A DNA stretch of 64,000 bases. It comes from Paenibacillus phytohabitans (GTDB lineage: Bacteria > Bacillota > Bacilli > Paenibacillales > Paenibacillaceae). Under the pieces are notes generated by a model. That model ran no database searches, had not been told where the DNA came from, and saw only the letters and a list, made by a program, of their open reading frames with translations. The stretch lies in assembly GCF_013141775.1 (NCBI RefSeq), contig NZ_WHOB01000062.1:62001-126000 (forward strand), written 5' to 3'. This document shows positions 1 to 8,928 of the stretch, piece by piece (positions within the stretch are counted from its first letter, which is position 1; every line of letters starts with the position of its first letter). The position numbers and the translations under genes are program-made.

Positions 1-1
1 A

Positions 2-253
2 ATCGTGATTATCCTTATTCTAAATGTAGGCAATGTGATGGCGATCGGTTTCGAAAAGGTCTATCTGCTGCAGAATCCGCTGAATATCGTCAATTCCGAG
101 ATCATCGCTACTTATGTGTACCGGATCGGCCTGCTGAATGCCAATTACAGCTTCGCCACCGCAGTCGGTTTATTCAATTCCCTGATTAATCTGGTCCTGC
201 TGCTTACGGTTAACGGCTTGGCCAAACGAATCACGAACAACAGCATCTGGTAG
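2..253 (+). CDS. Sugar ABC transporter permease, LplB type (C-terminal part)
   Basis: This is the last 83 codons of an integral membrane permease; the 5' part lies outside the window. The visible part holds the end typical of LplB-like CUT1 permeases: the stretch NVGNVMAIGFEKVYLLQNP, then a YVYRIGL segment and a final hydrophobic helix, ending in ITNNSIW. The same ending pattern recurs in the complete permeases at 30734 and 60660. It would pair with the second permease that starts 15 bases downstream and with the lipoprotein at 1269 to import an oligosaccharide. No ATPase is encoded nearby, so a shared MsmX-type ATPase is inferred. The family call is firm; the substrate is not determined. Confidence 0.9.
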   Translation: MVIILILNVGNVMAIGFEKVYLLQNPLNIVNSEIIATYVYRIGLLNANYSFATAVGLFNSLINLVLLLTVNGLAKRITNNSIW

Positions 254-268
254 GAAAGGAGTGCTCGT

Positions 269-1174
269 ATGGCCGCTTCGGCAGCAATTTCCCAAAAAAT
301 CAAAGAATCCACCGGTGACCGGATTTTCCTCACTGTGGTCTATACGGTGCTCATCCTAGTGGTGATAGCCGTACTGTATCCGCTTATCTTCATTATCAGC
401 AGCTCCATCAGCAGTCCGGCGGCTGTAACCTCAGGGCGGGTATGGCTCTGGCCCGTCGATATTTCCTTCAAGGCGTTTAAGGTGCTGTTCAGTACACATG
501 AGATTGTTTCAGGTTATGCCAATTCAATATTTTATACGGCGGCCGGCACACTGATCAGCGTCACCCTGACGGTTATGATTGCTTATCCGTTGTCGCGCAA
601 AGCGTTTTTTGGACGGAATGTGTTAATGATGGTAATAACGTTCACGATGATCTTCAGCGGCGGGCTGATCCCCACCTATATGGTGGTCCGGCAAATGCAC
701 CTGATCGATACCCGCTGGGCGCTCCTGATTCCGAATGCCATCTGGGTGTGGCAGGTGATCATCGCCCGTTCCTTTTTCCAAGCCTCAATTCCCGAGGAAC
801 TGCTCGAAGCCAGCGAGATCGACGGCTGCAGTGACATGCGGTTCATCCGCAGCGTAGTGCTTCCGTTATCCAAGCCGATCCTTGCGGTGCTGGTGCTGAT
901 GTACGCCGTCGGTCAGTGGAACTCCTATTTCGACGCACTGATCTATCTGAAGACGGCGGATCTGTTCCCGCTTCAGCTGGTGCTGCGCAGTATCATTATC
1001 CAGAACAACAGCTCCGGAGCGATGGATGCGATGGCGATGGTAGAACGGCAGCAGATGGCGGAGCTTCTGAAATATGCACTGATTGTTGTAGCTACGCTGC
1101 CGGTGCTGGTGATTTATCCTTTTGTGCAGCGTTATTTTGTTCAAGGAATGCTGGTCGGGTCCGTTAAGGGTTGA
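269..1174 (+). CDS. Sugar ABC transporter permease, YtcP/CUT1 type
   Basis: Inner-membrane permease of 301 residues with about six hydrophobic segments. The EAA-type cytoplasmic loop that contacts the ATPase is visible as EELLEASEIDGCSDMRFIRSV around residue 175, and the protein ends in the family hallmark QGMLVGSVKG. The ATG start follows GGAAAGGAG at good spacing. It sits 15 bases after the upstream permease and 94 bases before the binding protein, so the three form one importer operon. The SGNH hydrolase, GH110-like and GH95 genes downstream suggest that the cargo is a galactose/fucose-containing oligosaccharide; that is an inference from neighbours only. Confidence 0.93.
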   Translation: MAASAAISQKIKESTGDRIFLTVVYTVLILVVIAVLYPLIFIISSSISSPAAVTSGRVWLWPVDISFKAFKVLFSTHEIVSGYANSIFYTAAGTLISVTLTVMIAYPLSRKAFFGRNVLMMVITFTMIFSGGLIPTYMVVRQMHLIDTRWALLIPNAIWVWQVIIARSFFQASIPEELLEASEIDGCSDMRFIRSVVLPLSKPILAVLVLMYAVGQWNSYFDALIYLKTADLFPLQLVLRSIIIQNNSSGAMDAMAMVERQQMAELLKYALIVVATLPVLVIYPFVQRYFVQGMLVGSVKG

Positions 1175-1268
1175 GTCACGGCAGATACATCTGCAAAGGG
1201 GGTGAGTTCATCCGCCGGCAGCAAGAAATATCCACCCTGTTCAACTCAAAAAAAGGGAGTGATTGATT

Positions 1269-2948
1269 TTGAAGAAAAGCCTTATTAGTCTGTTAATGCT
1301 GGTAACGGTATTTACAGTTGTGATCAGCGGATGCTCGGGCAAAAATACAGACAGCCCTTCGGGCGCCCAGGCCACCAGCGGGAATGCAAGCGGAAATACA
1401 CCGGCTGCGGCAGCACCTGTTGAGGTCAGCGTCTTTGCCGTCCAGGAATCGGGCATTGATATTCCGACCAATAAATTCACCACCTTCCTTCAGGACAAAT
1501 TCAACATCAAGTTCGATTGGCAGATCAACCCGTCCGACGGGGCCAAAGAGAAACGCCAGATCTCGCTGGCCAGCGGCGACTATCCCGATGCGTACCTGCT
1601 CACCGCCTACATTGATGAATTCTCGCAGGGCGATGTGCTGAAATACGGCCAGCAGGGCGTTCTTGTGCCGCTGAATGATCTGATTGACAAGTATGCACCG
1701 AACATTAAGGCAGCAATGGAAAAAACGCCTGCGCTGAAGACGCTGAACACGGCGCCGGACGGCAATATTTACGGTCTGGGCGCTTACACGGAATGCTTCC
1801 ACTGCTCTTATCCGAATAAAATGTGGATCAACACCGAATGGCTCAAAAAGCTGAATCTGGAAGAACCGAAAACTACCGAAGAGTTCAAGCAGATGCTGGA
1901 AGCCTTCAAGACACAGGACCCGAACGGCAACGGCAAGGCCGATGAAGTGCCACTGAGCGGTTCCACTGAAGATTTCGGTGTACGGATTATTCCTTATCTG
2001 ATGAACAGCTTCGTCTATGACGATGACCGCAATTATCTCAACCTGACGCCGGACGGCAAGGTCGAATCGGCAGCCATCAAGCCGGAATGGAAAGAGGGCC
2101 TGACCTATATCAAATCCCTGTTCGATGCCGGGCTGATTGATCCGGGGGCTTTTACACAGAATGCTGAAGCTTTCAAGAAAATCGGCGAGAACGCCGATGC
2201 GGAAATTCTTGGCGCCGGTGCGGGCATGCACCCTGCCATCTTCATCAATATTGACCCGGGCAACACGCGTTCAGCTCATTACAACCCGCTTGCTCCGCTT
2301 ACCGGTCCTTCCGGCGTATCGTTCGCCACCCATGATGCAGGCGGTGTATCGCCGGGAGCCAAGTTTGTCATTACCAACAAAGCGAGTGAAGAAGCGCAGA
2401 TTGCTTTGATCAAAATGGTCGATTATATGTTCACGCCGGAAGGCCAGACCAACTCGGCCAGCGGGATGAAAGGCATTGACTGGACCGATCCGGGTGAAGG
2501 CGATGTGGCACTCGGCAAGGATTCGAAGCCGGTGATCAAGCAGATTCCGATGGCAGAAGGCGAAGCGCCGCGTAATGCGGGCTGGAGCGGAATGGGCCAC
2601 TTCTATATGCCGAAGGAGTACCGCGATACTTTTGTCCAGGGAACAGATATCTATGCTTCCAACGGATATGAACGCAGACTCTATGATGCTACGCTGCTGT
2701 ATGAGGGCCATGAACCGAAGGATCTGTTCCCGCTCTGGTCGATCTGGATTGACCCAAGTGACATCGATGAAGCCAGCATGCTGCAGACGAACCTCAGAAA
2801 CTACATTGAGCAGAACGAGCTGCAGTTCATTACGGGCAACAAGGATCTGAACAAGGACTGGGATGCTTATGTAAAAGGTCTTAAAGACCTGAAGCTGGAC
2901 CGCTATCTGGAGATTCTGCAGAAGGCTTATGATGTGTCAGCGAAATAA
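1269..2948 (+). CDS. Extracellular solute-binding lipoprotein (CUT1 sugar importer)
   Basis: Substrate-binding lipoprotein of about 559 residues. It opens with KK, a hydrophobic helix and the lipobox VISGC (Cys near residue 22), then an S/G/A/N-rich tether before the binding domain. The motif DPNGNGKADE near residue 220 resembles an EF-hand-like calcium loop common in this binding-protein group. The TTG at 1269 is chosen because it lies 9 bases after GGGAG; the in-frame TTG at 1263 is only 3 bases from it. The gene follows its two permeases, an order (permease, permease, binding protein) that also occurs at 60.6-64 kb, while the 29 kb locus has the binding protein first. The ligand is not determinable from sequence. 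Confidence 0.92.
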   Translation: MKKSLISLLMLVTVFTVVISGCSGKNTDSPSGAQATSGNASGNTPAAAAPVEVSVFAVQESGIDIPTNKFTTFLQDKFNIKFDWQINPSDGAKEKRQISLASGDYPDAYLLTAYIDEFSQGDVLKYGQQGVLVPLNDLIDKYAPNIKAAMEKTPALKTLNTAPDGNIYGLGAYTECFHCSYPNKMWINTEWLKKLNLEEPKTTEEFKQMLEAFKTQDPNGNGKADEVPLSGSTEDFGVRIIPYLMNSFVYDDDRNYLNLTPDGKVESAAIKPEWKEGLTYIKSLFDAGLIDPGAFTQNAEAFKKIGENADAEILGAGAGMHPAIFINIDPGNTRSAHYNPLAPLTGPSGVSFATHDAGGVSPGAKFVITNKASEEAQIALIKMVDYMFTPEGQTNSASGMKGIDWTDPGEGDVALGKDSKPVIKQIPMAEGEAPRNAGWSGMGHFYMPKEYRDTFVQGTDIYASNGYERRLYDATLLYEGHEPKDLFPLWSIWIDPSDIDEASMLQTNLRNYIEQNELQFITGNKDLNKDWDAYVKGLKDLKLDRYLEILQKAYDVSAK

Positions 2949-2995
2949 AGCCGGATAGCGCGGAAAAGCGGGCGGCCTAACCGCTGCAAAAACGG

Positions 2996-3030
2996 ATGCC
3001 GGCCTCCTTGGCCGGCATTGCTGTTTGTGG
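2996..3030 (+). terminator. Probable terminator after the first importer operon
   Basis: Perfect 9-bp stem ATGCCGGCC / GGCCGGCAT with a TCCTT loop, followed by the weakly T-rich TGCTGTTTGT. It sits 48 bases after the binding-protein stop. The poor T-tract makes partial termination more likely than complete, which would allow some read-through into the hydrolase genes. Confidence 0.55.
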
Positions 3031-3104
3031 GTATGCAAGCTGAACTAAAGGACAAATAAAAAGGCATAAGGACGTATCCATTTATGGCTTCTGGAGGTGA
3101 ACTC

Positions 3105-4460
3105 ATGGGCAACAAGAACAGCGGCGGCAATCCAGGTATTACGCCGCGCCGGGGGCTGCCAGGGATGAAAAGTAAGCTTGCGGGGAATGCCCCGCTTACA
3201 GCCGCTTTTCTGGGCGGCTCGATTACGGAGGGGGCAGGCGCTTCGGATGCGGATACCACCAGCTGGCGTGCACTGACCGGAGCGTACCTGCAACGGTTAT
3301 ACGCAGGCCATCCCGTGCGCTGCATCAATGCCGGGGTCGGCGGGACCACCTCCACCTTCGGTGCACACCGGTTGCAGGAGCATGTGCTGCGCCACGGGGA
3401 AATAGACCTGCTGTTTGTTGAATTCAGCGTGAATGACGGGGAAGACCGCGGGGAGTCCATCCGCGGTATGGAGGGAATTGTCCGCCAGTGCCGGCGGCTG
3501 TCACCGGAGACGGAGCTGATCTTCGTGTACACGGCAGCCGACAAGAACCTGACCGGCTACAAGCCGTTCAATATCGCCGTGCATGAGGAGGTGGCAGATC
3601 ATTATGGCATTCCGTCGATTGACTGTGCGGCGAAGGTGTACACCATGATCCACACGGGTGAGCTGAGTTGGAAGAGGTTCGCTCCGGACGGATACCATCC
3701 GCTCGATGCGGGGCATGCGCTGTATGCCGGCTTGGTGCAGGAGTACTTGCAGCAGGCGATTGTGCCATGCGGCGTTCAGCCGGGATGGCTGGAGGAAGCA
3801 GGGCCGGAAGCGGGGGAGGAAGTATCGGTGCCTGGAGAGGGAGCAGAAGCGCAAGAGACGGTGGTGCTGAAAAAGGAAGCGGGGCGGGAAGCAGCCGTAC
3901 CTGGAGAGGAAGCGGATGCGCAAGAGACGGCGGTGCTGAAAAAGGAAACGGGGCGTAAAGCAGGAGTACCTGGAGAGGAAGCAGAAGCGCAAGAGACGGT
4001 GCAGCTGATAAAGGAAGCGGCACTGCCCGCTCCGCTGGATAGCCGGAATTACGAGTACGGCGGATTGCTGGATTACAGTGCCGCCGCCTATTCCGCAGGC
4101 TTCCACACCCAGGAGCTGCAGCCCGGCGAGCCGCTGATGAATTGGCGGTTCTCTACGGAGCATACCCATACAGATGATCCGCAGGCAGAATTCAGCTTCA
4201 CGGTGACGGGACAAGGTGCCGGAGTGGTGCTGCTGTACGGGCCGGACTCGGGTATTGTGGAATATTCGCTGAACGGCGGGCCTTACGCTGAAGTCAATCT
4301 GTTCGATGACTGGTGCCTGAATGCTTACCGTCCAATCCTGGCACTATTCCCGGTTCAAGAGAAACGCGGCATATTGCAGGTTACAATTCGCAATACAGTG
4401 CACAAGGACAGCCGGAGTACCGGGACCGGTCTGCGGGTACTTAAGCTGCTCTGCAACTGA
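3105..4460 (+). CDS. SGNH/GDSL-family hydrolase with internal tandem repeat
   Basis: Cytoplasmic-looking hydrolase of 451 residues (no signal peptide), probably a carbohydrate deacetylase or esterase. The SGNH blocks are visible: FLGGSITEG with the nucleophile Ser near residue 40, VGGTTS, FSVNDG with the oxyanion Asn, and DGYHP with the catalytic Asp/His near residue 200. After the catalytic domain come three 23-residue Glu/Ala-rich repeats (about residues 242-304), then a C-terminal beta-rich region of about 140 residues that may bind carbohydrate. The ATG at 3105 is preceded by GGAGGTG at 5 bases; an upstream in-frame ATG at 3084 has no such site. It sits between the importer and the GH110-like gene, which suggests removal of acyl groups from imported glycans (inference). 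Confidence 0.85.
   Translation: MGNKNSGGNPGITPRRGLPGMKSKLAGNAPLTAAFLGGSITEGAGASDADTTSWRALTGAYLQRLYAGHPVRCINAGVGGTTSTFGAHRLQEHVLRHGEIDLLFVEFSVNDGEDRGESIRGMEGIVRQCRRLSPETELIFVYTAADKNLTGYKPFNIAVHEEVADHYGIPSIDCAAKVYTMIHTGELSWKRFAPDGYHPLDAGHALYAGLVQEYLQQAIVPCGVQPGWLEEAGPEAGEEVSVPGEGAEAQETVVLKKEAGREAAVPGEEADAQETAVLKKETGRKAGVPGEEAEAQETVQLIKEAALPAPLDSRNYEYGGLLDYSAAAYSAGFHTQELQPGEPLMNWRFSTEHTHTDDPQAEFSFTVTGQGAGVVLLYGPDSGIVEYSLNGGPYAEVNLFDDWCLNAYRPILALFPVQEKRGILQVTIRNTVHKDSRSTGTGLRVLKLLCN
3828..4017 (+). repeat. In-frame tandem repeat, three copies of 69 bp
   Basis: Copies begin at 3828, 3897 and 3966, exactly 69 bases apart, the third slightly shortened. Each encodes 23 residues starting VPGE, with the core EAQET, then LKKE. 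The unit length is a multiple of three, so copy-number changes would keep the SGNH hydrolase in frame. It forms the linker between the catalytic and C-terminal parts. Confidence 0.93.
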
Positions 4461-4479
4461 ATAACTATTCATCCGGGAG

Positions 4480-6318
4480 GTGTTTGATATTCATCACGAA
4501 ATTCATCCCGCAGACGATGAACAACCGGCTCACCGGACTGTGCTCCGGCTGACCGACTTCGGCGCGGTTCCGGATTCGGACGGGGATACCCAGCCTGCGA
4601 TGCGGCGGGCGATAGAAGCCGCAGGCAGGCTGGAGGGTCCGGTGCTGCTGGACTGCCCGCAGGGCTGCTATCATTTCTACCCGGACGCAGCGTTCCGGGT
4701 TCCTTATTACATTACCAACACGGCCAGCGAGGAAGAGCTTCCCAATGTGACCAAAACCGCCGGGCTACTGCTGAAGGGGCAGCGTCAGCTGACACTGGAC
4801 GGGAACGGCTCGCTGTTCCTCTTCCACGGGAAGCAGACGATGCTGATTCTGGACGGCTGCACGGACATGGAGATCCGCAACCTGCATCTGGATTATGTCC
4901 AGCCTACAGTAGCCGAGATGACCGTGGAGCAATGCGGTGCGGACTTCTGCGAAGTCACCGTGCACCCGGATTCACGGTATGAGCTGATAGGCGGCGGGCT
5001 GGATTGGATAGGCGAGGGCTGGCGGTTCCGTGAAGGTCCGATGCAGGTCTATGATCCCGTGCAGAACATAACCTGGCGGACGGATAACTGGCTGGCGGAA
5101 GCGCGGCTTGTCGAGGAGCTCAGCCCGCACAGGCTGCGTTTCAGTTTCTGTTTCCGGCCGGATGCTGTTCCGGGGACGGTCCTGCAGGTGCGGGACGGCA
5201 TCCGGGATCAGGCCGGAGTCTTTATCACGGAGAGCTCCGGCGTGACGTTTCAGAACGCAGGCATACATTTCATGCACGGGCTGGGGATCGTGGGCCAGTT
5301 CAGCCGGGATCTTGTCTTCCGGCATCTGGATCTGTCGCCGCGTCCTGAGACCGGGCGGACCGTTGCTGGATTCGCCGATTTCATTCATCTGTCCGGCTGC
5401 CGGGGGCAGATTCTGATCGAAGACAGCCGCTTTAGCGGGGCACATGATGATGCAATCAATGTGCACGGCACCTATCTGCGGATTGCCGGGCAGTCTGCCG
5501 GAAACACGTTGAAGGTCCGCTTTATGCATCCGCAAACGTATGGGTTCATGGCCTTTCACCCGGGCGATGAGATTGAGTTCGTCCGTGCGGAATCCCTGAC
5601 AGCTTATGCAGCCAGCCGGGTTGCCGGTGTCCGGCAGCTGAATCCGCGTGAACTGGAGTTAACGCTGGAAGGGCCGGTTCCGTCGGGCATCGGCGGAACT
5701 GATGTCATTGAGAATGTCACCTGGACCCCGGAGGTAGAAATCAGGGGGAATGTTTTCTCGCGGATTCCGACCAGGGGGATTCTGGCGACTACAAGGCGCA
5801 GGACTGTGATTGCGGACAATGTATTCGAGCGGATGCAGATGAGCGCCATTCTGGTTGCTGCCGATGCGGAGTCCTGGTATGAGTCTGGTGCTGTCAGAGA
5901 TATGACCATTACCGGGAACACCTTCATTGCCTGCGGCAGCAGTGAAGCTCCGGTCATCCACATAGCCCCGGAGAATAAAGAAGCGGACAACAGGGCGCCT
6001 GTGCACCGGAATATCCGCATAGAGCACAATCTCTTTGAGACTGGGGATACCCCCGTTCTCAGTGCCAGAAGCACGCAGGGGTTAACGTTCAGGCATAACC
6101 GTGTGGTTGTTGCGGCGGCAGATGCGGGAGATCGAAACAGGAAAATGGGCAAAGACAAGGACAAAGACAAGGACAAAGACAAGGACAAAGACACAGACAA
6201 GGACAAGGACAAGAGCATGGACGAGGAAAGGTTCTCAAGCCTTGAGAATGCTGTCCGGCTTACAGCCTGTAGCGGGGTAGACGTGACAGCGAATTCTTTT
6301 TGCATAGAGGAACAGTGA
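4480..6318 (+). CDS. GH110-like alpha-1,3-galactosidase, right-handed beta-helix
   Basis: Protein of up to 612 residues with no signal peptide. The opening LTDFGAVPDSDGDTQPAMR and the nearby CYHFYPD block match the start of right-handed beta-helix glycosidases and, from memory, fit family GH110 (alpha-1,3-galactosidases acting on blood-group-B-like or linear alpha-galactosyl ends). Repeated I-x-G/N-N turns run through the middle (about residues 120-160, 250-330 and 420-540), and a DDAINVHGTY block lies near residue 325. Near residues 557-578 a run of Lys-Asp repeats interrupts the helix. The start is unclear: GTG at 4480 overlaps the only good Shine-Dalgarno (GGGAGG, 4475-4480), whereas the ATT codon at 4489 has ideal spacing. 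It precedes a GH95 fucosidase. A different beta-helix glycosidase family is the main alternative. Confidence 0.8.
   Translation: MFDIHHEIHPADDEQPAHRTVLRLTDFGAVPDSDGDTQPAMRRAIEAAGRLEGPVLLDCPQGCYHFYPDAAFRVPYYITNTASEEELPNVTKTAGLLLKGQRQLTLDGNGSLFLFHGKQTMLILDGCTDMEIRNLHLDYVQPTVAEMTVEQCGADFCEVTVHPDSRYELIGGGLDWIGEGWRFREGPMQVYDPVQNITWRTDNWLAEARLVEELSPHRLRFSFCFRPDAVPGTVLQVRDGIRDQAGVFITESSGVTFQNAGIHFMHGLGIVGQFSRDLVFRHLDLSPRPETGRTVAGFADFIHLSGCRGQILIEDSRFSGAHDDAINVHGTYLRIAGQSAGNTLKVRFMHPQTYGFMAFHPGDEIEFVRAESLTAYAASRVAGVRQLNPRELELTLEGPVPSGIGGTDVIENVTWTPEVEIRGNVFSRIPTRGILATTRRRTVIADNVFERMQMSAILVAADAESWYESGAVRDMTITGNTFIACGSSEAPVIHIAPENKEADNRAPVHRNIRIEHNLFETGDTPVLSARSTQGLTFRHNRVVVAAADAGDRNRKMGKDKDKDKDKDKDKDTDKDKDKSMDEERFSSLENAVRLTACSGVDVTANSFCIEEQ
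6151..6213 (+). repeat. Lys-Asp simple-sequence run inside the GH110-like gene
   Basis: Alternating GACAAG and GACAAA hexamers, mostly as 12-bp units, encode a KDKDKD run of roughly 20 residues. The length is in frame. Such a charged run is not expected in a beta-helix core and is most easily read as a slippage expansion in a loop near the C-terminus. Confidence 0.9.
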
Positions 6319-6379
6319 ATGTAAGCGTGCCTTGAACCTGCTGGAGGCGGGCAGATTATGACAGACAGGAGAATGCGGT

Positions 6380-8719
6380 ATGAATGATTTCAAATTATGG
6401 TATTCTGAGCCGGCAGTGAGCTGGGCCCAGGGATTGCCTCTGGGGAACGGCAGATTAGGGGCAGTCGTGATGGCTGCTCCACACCGCGAAGTATGGAGTA
6501 TGAGCGAGGTCACCTACTGGTCGGGGCAGAGCGACCCGGTACCTTCCTCCGGAGGGGGTAAGGCTGCGCTGGAAGAAATGCGCCAGCATTTCTTCAGCGG
6601 GGATTACGAAGGGGGCGACCGTCTGGCTAAGCGGCATCTGCAGCCTAAGAAGCAGAATTTCGGCACGAACCTCGGACTATGCGAGGTGGTGATTGATTTT
6701 GCAGAGCAGATGCAGAACCGGGAGCAGGAATCAGGAGATGGCGGACAATTCCGGCGGGAGCTTGATCTGACGAATGCCGTGGCCGGAGCGGTGCATCAGG
6801 GTAAGAGTTCAACGCTGCACCGTGAGGTTTTTGCCTCGCATGCGGGTGATCTGGTAGCGTCAAGGATCTGGGGCGGACTGCCGGGTACAGTGTCCTTTTC
6901 GCTCAGTCTGGTGAACGGGACGGGGCAGTTTAGAGCGACAGCCGTGGAAGGCGATATGCTGGAATTCAAGAGCCAGGCAACAGAAAATATACACAGCAAC
7001 GGCACTTGCGGAGTCTATGCCAAAGGATGGGTCAAGGTGGTGATATCCGGCGGTTCGATTCATAGCGGTGACGGCCAATTGACTGTCAGCGGAGCGGATG
7101 AAGCCTGGATTTACTTCGCCGTCAGCACGAATTACCGCCGTACAGATGCGGACTGGGAATCAGAAAGCCGCAGCACCATTGAGCAGGCGGCAGGCAATGG
7201 CTATGAAATGCTGCGAGAGGAGCATGTTGCCGATTACCGCCGGGAGTATGACAAGGTGAATATTCACCTGGGGCGCTCAGATAAGGCAGATCTCCCTACC
7301 GGTCAGCGTATTCAATCCCTGGCCCGGGGCGGCGGGGATGATCCCCAGCTGTTCGCACTGTTCCTGCAGTACGGGCGTTATCTGACGATCGCCGGTTCAC
7401 GGGCGGATTCGCCGCTGCCTATGCATCTGCAGGGCATCTGGAATGACGGGGAAGCCTGCCGGATGGGCTGGAGCTGTGACTATCATCTGGACGTCAACAC
7501 CCAGATGAATTATTACCCTACGGAGATTACGAATCTGGGGGACAGCCATCTTCCGCTGATGCGCTATGTTGAAGAGCTGGCACAGGCGGGAAAATCAACT
7601 GCAGGCCATCTATACGGCAGTAAGGGCTGGGTTGCGCATGTATTTTCGAACGTCTGGGGATTTACGCTTCCCGGCTGGGAGACTTCATGGGGACTTAATG
7701 TTACAGGCGGACTATGGCTTGCCACACATCTGATACAGCATTATGAATATAGTCTTGACCGTGAGTTCCTGGCGCGCCAGGCCTATCCGGTGCTCAAAGA
7801 GGCGGCAATCTTCTTCCTCGATTACATGTGTATCCACCCCAAGTATGGCTGGCTGGTTACCGGCCCGGCGAATTCACCGGAGAACAGCTTCTATCCCGGT
7901 CATGCCGGGGAAAGAGCACAGCAGCTGTCCATGGGTCCGGCGATGGACCAGATTCTGGTCCGGGAACTGTTTGAGTTCTGCCTGATGGCGGCAGAGCTTC
8001 TGGACCAGGATGAAGCGTTTCGGCAGACGCTTCAGGCGGCTGCCGCTAAGCTTCCACCGCTCCAGATCGGCAGGAAGGGGCAGCTGCAGGAGTGGCTGGA
8101 GGATTATGAGGAAGCTCAGCCGGAGCACCGGCATCTGTCTCATCTGTACGCGCTGTACCCCGGCAATCAGATTACTCCCGGCCGGACACCGGAACTCAGC
8201 AGGGCAGCCAGAGTTACACTGGAGAACCGGATGCAACAGAACGAGCTGGAGGATGTGGAATTTACGGCGGCGCTGTTCGGACTCGGGTTTGCCCGGCTGC
8301 ATGACGGGGAGAATGCCTATAAGCATATTTCTCACCTGATCAGCGGCCTGTGCTTCGATAATCTGTTCACCTACTCCAAATCGGGTATTGCCGGAGCGGA
8401 GAGCAATATTTTCGTCATCGACGGGAATTTCGGCGGTACAGCGCTTATAGCAGAGATGCTGCTGCAGAGCCACGCGGGAGAGATTCATCTGCTGCCTGCC
8501 CTTCCTGCGGCATGGAGCACTGGAGCGGTATCCGGCCTGCGGGCCAAGGGTAATGCGGAAGTGGATGTTGCCTGGGATAACGGCCGGCTGACTGCAGCCG
8601 AGGTCCGTACCTTTTCTCCGGGAACGGTGACGGTGCGATGGGGTGATGTACGAACAGACTTCCAGGCGGAAGCAGGCGGAAGCTACAAATTGGGCAGTCG
8701 GCTGGAGCTGTTGGCATAA
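6380..8719 (+). CDS. GH95 family alpha-L-fucosidase
   Basis: Cytoplasmic enzyme of 779 residues, a usual size for GH95, which releases alpha-1,2-linked fucose (some members act on alpha-galactose). The N-terminal beta domain starts with WYSEPAVSWAQGLPLGNGRLG. The catalytic (alpha/alpha)6 domain shows LQGIWND, the Asn-containing DYHLDVNTQMNYYP block, the acid-region SPENS, HRHLSHLYALYPG, and DGNFGGTA with the catalytic-region Asp near residue 685. The ATG at 6380 follows an AGGAG site. It is the last gene of the run that begins with the first importer and ends in a hairpin at 8725. Together with the GH110-like gene it could strip Fuc and Gal from a branched motif; the specificity is inferred. 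Confidence 0.93.
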   Translation: MNDFKLWYSEPAVSWAQGLPLGNGRLGAVVMAAPHREVWSMSEVTYWSGQSDPVPSSGGGKAALEEMRQHFFSGDYEGGDRLAKRHLQPKKQNFGTNLGLCEVVIDFAEQMQNREQESGDGGQFRRELDLTNAVAGAVHQGKSSTLHREVFASHAGDLVASRIWGGLPGTVSFSLSLVNGTGQFRATAVEGDMLEFKSQATENIHSNGTCGVYAKGWVKVVISGGSIHSGDGQLTVSGADEAWIYFAVSTNYRRTDADWESESRSTIEQAAGNGYEMLREEHVADYRREYDKVNIHLGRSDKADLPTGQRIQSLARGGGDDPQLFALFLQYGRYLTIAGSRADSPLPMHLQGIWNDGEACRMGWSCDYHLDVNTQMNYYPTEITNLGDSHLPLMRYVEELAQAGKSTAGHLYGSKGWVAHVFSNVWGFTLPGWETSWGLNVTGGLWLATHLIQHYEYSLDREFLARQAYPVLKEAAIFFLDYMCIHPKYGWLVTGPANSPENSFYPGHAGERAQQLSMGPAMDQILVRELFEFCLMAAELLDQDEAFRQTLQAAAAKLPPLQIGRKGQLQEWLEDYEEAQPEHRHLSHLYALYPGNQITPGRTPELSRAARVTLENRMQQNELEDVEFTAALFGLGFARLHDGENAYKHISHLISGLCFDNLFTYSKSGIAGAESNIFVIDGNFGGTALIAEMLLQSHAGEIHLLPALPAAWSTGAVSGLRAKGNAEVDVAWDNGRLTAAEVRTFSPGTVTVRWGDVRTDFQAEAGGSYKLGSRLELLA

Positions 8720-8724
8720 GGAAG

Positions 8725-8757
8725 GCGGGGGCGAAATTCGCCTCCGCTTATTTGCTG
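8725..8757 (+). terminator. Terminator after the GH95 gene
   Basis: An 11-bp stem GCGGGGGCGAA / TTCGCCTCCGC with one G-T pair and a 1-base centre, followed by TTATTT. It starts 5 bases after the GH95 stop codon. Confidence 0.6.
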
Positions 8758-8928
8758 CTTTTGCACGATAACCATGTGTTCTTGTTGGGAATGAAGCCTT
8801 AGGGGACTATGGCGCTATGGAACTGTCGACTGAATCGTACTACATCAGAGCTAGAGTAGTGGGTTCATTCAAACATTTCATACATGCAGCAATTTGAGTA
8901 TTCAGTTCCAACGGGGAATTCCGTGATA

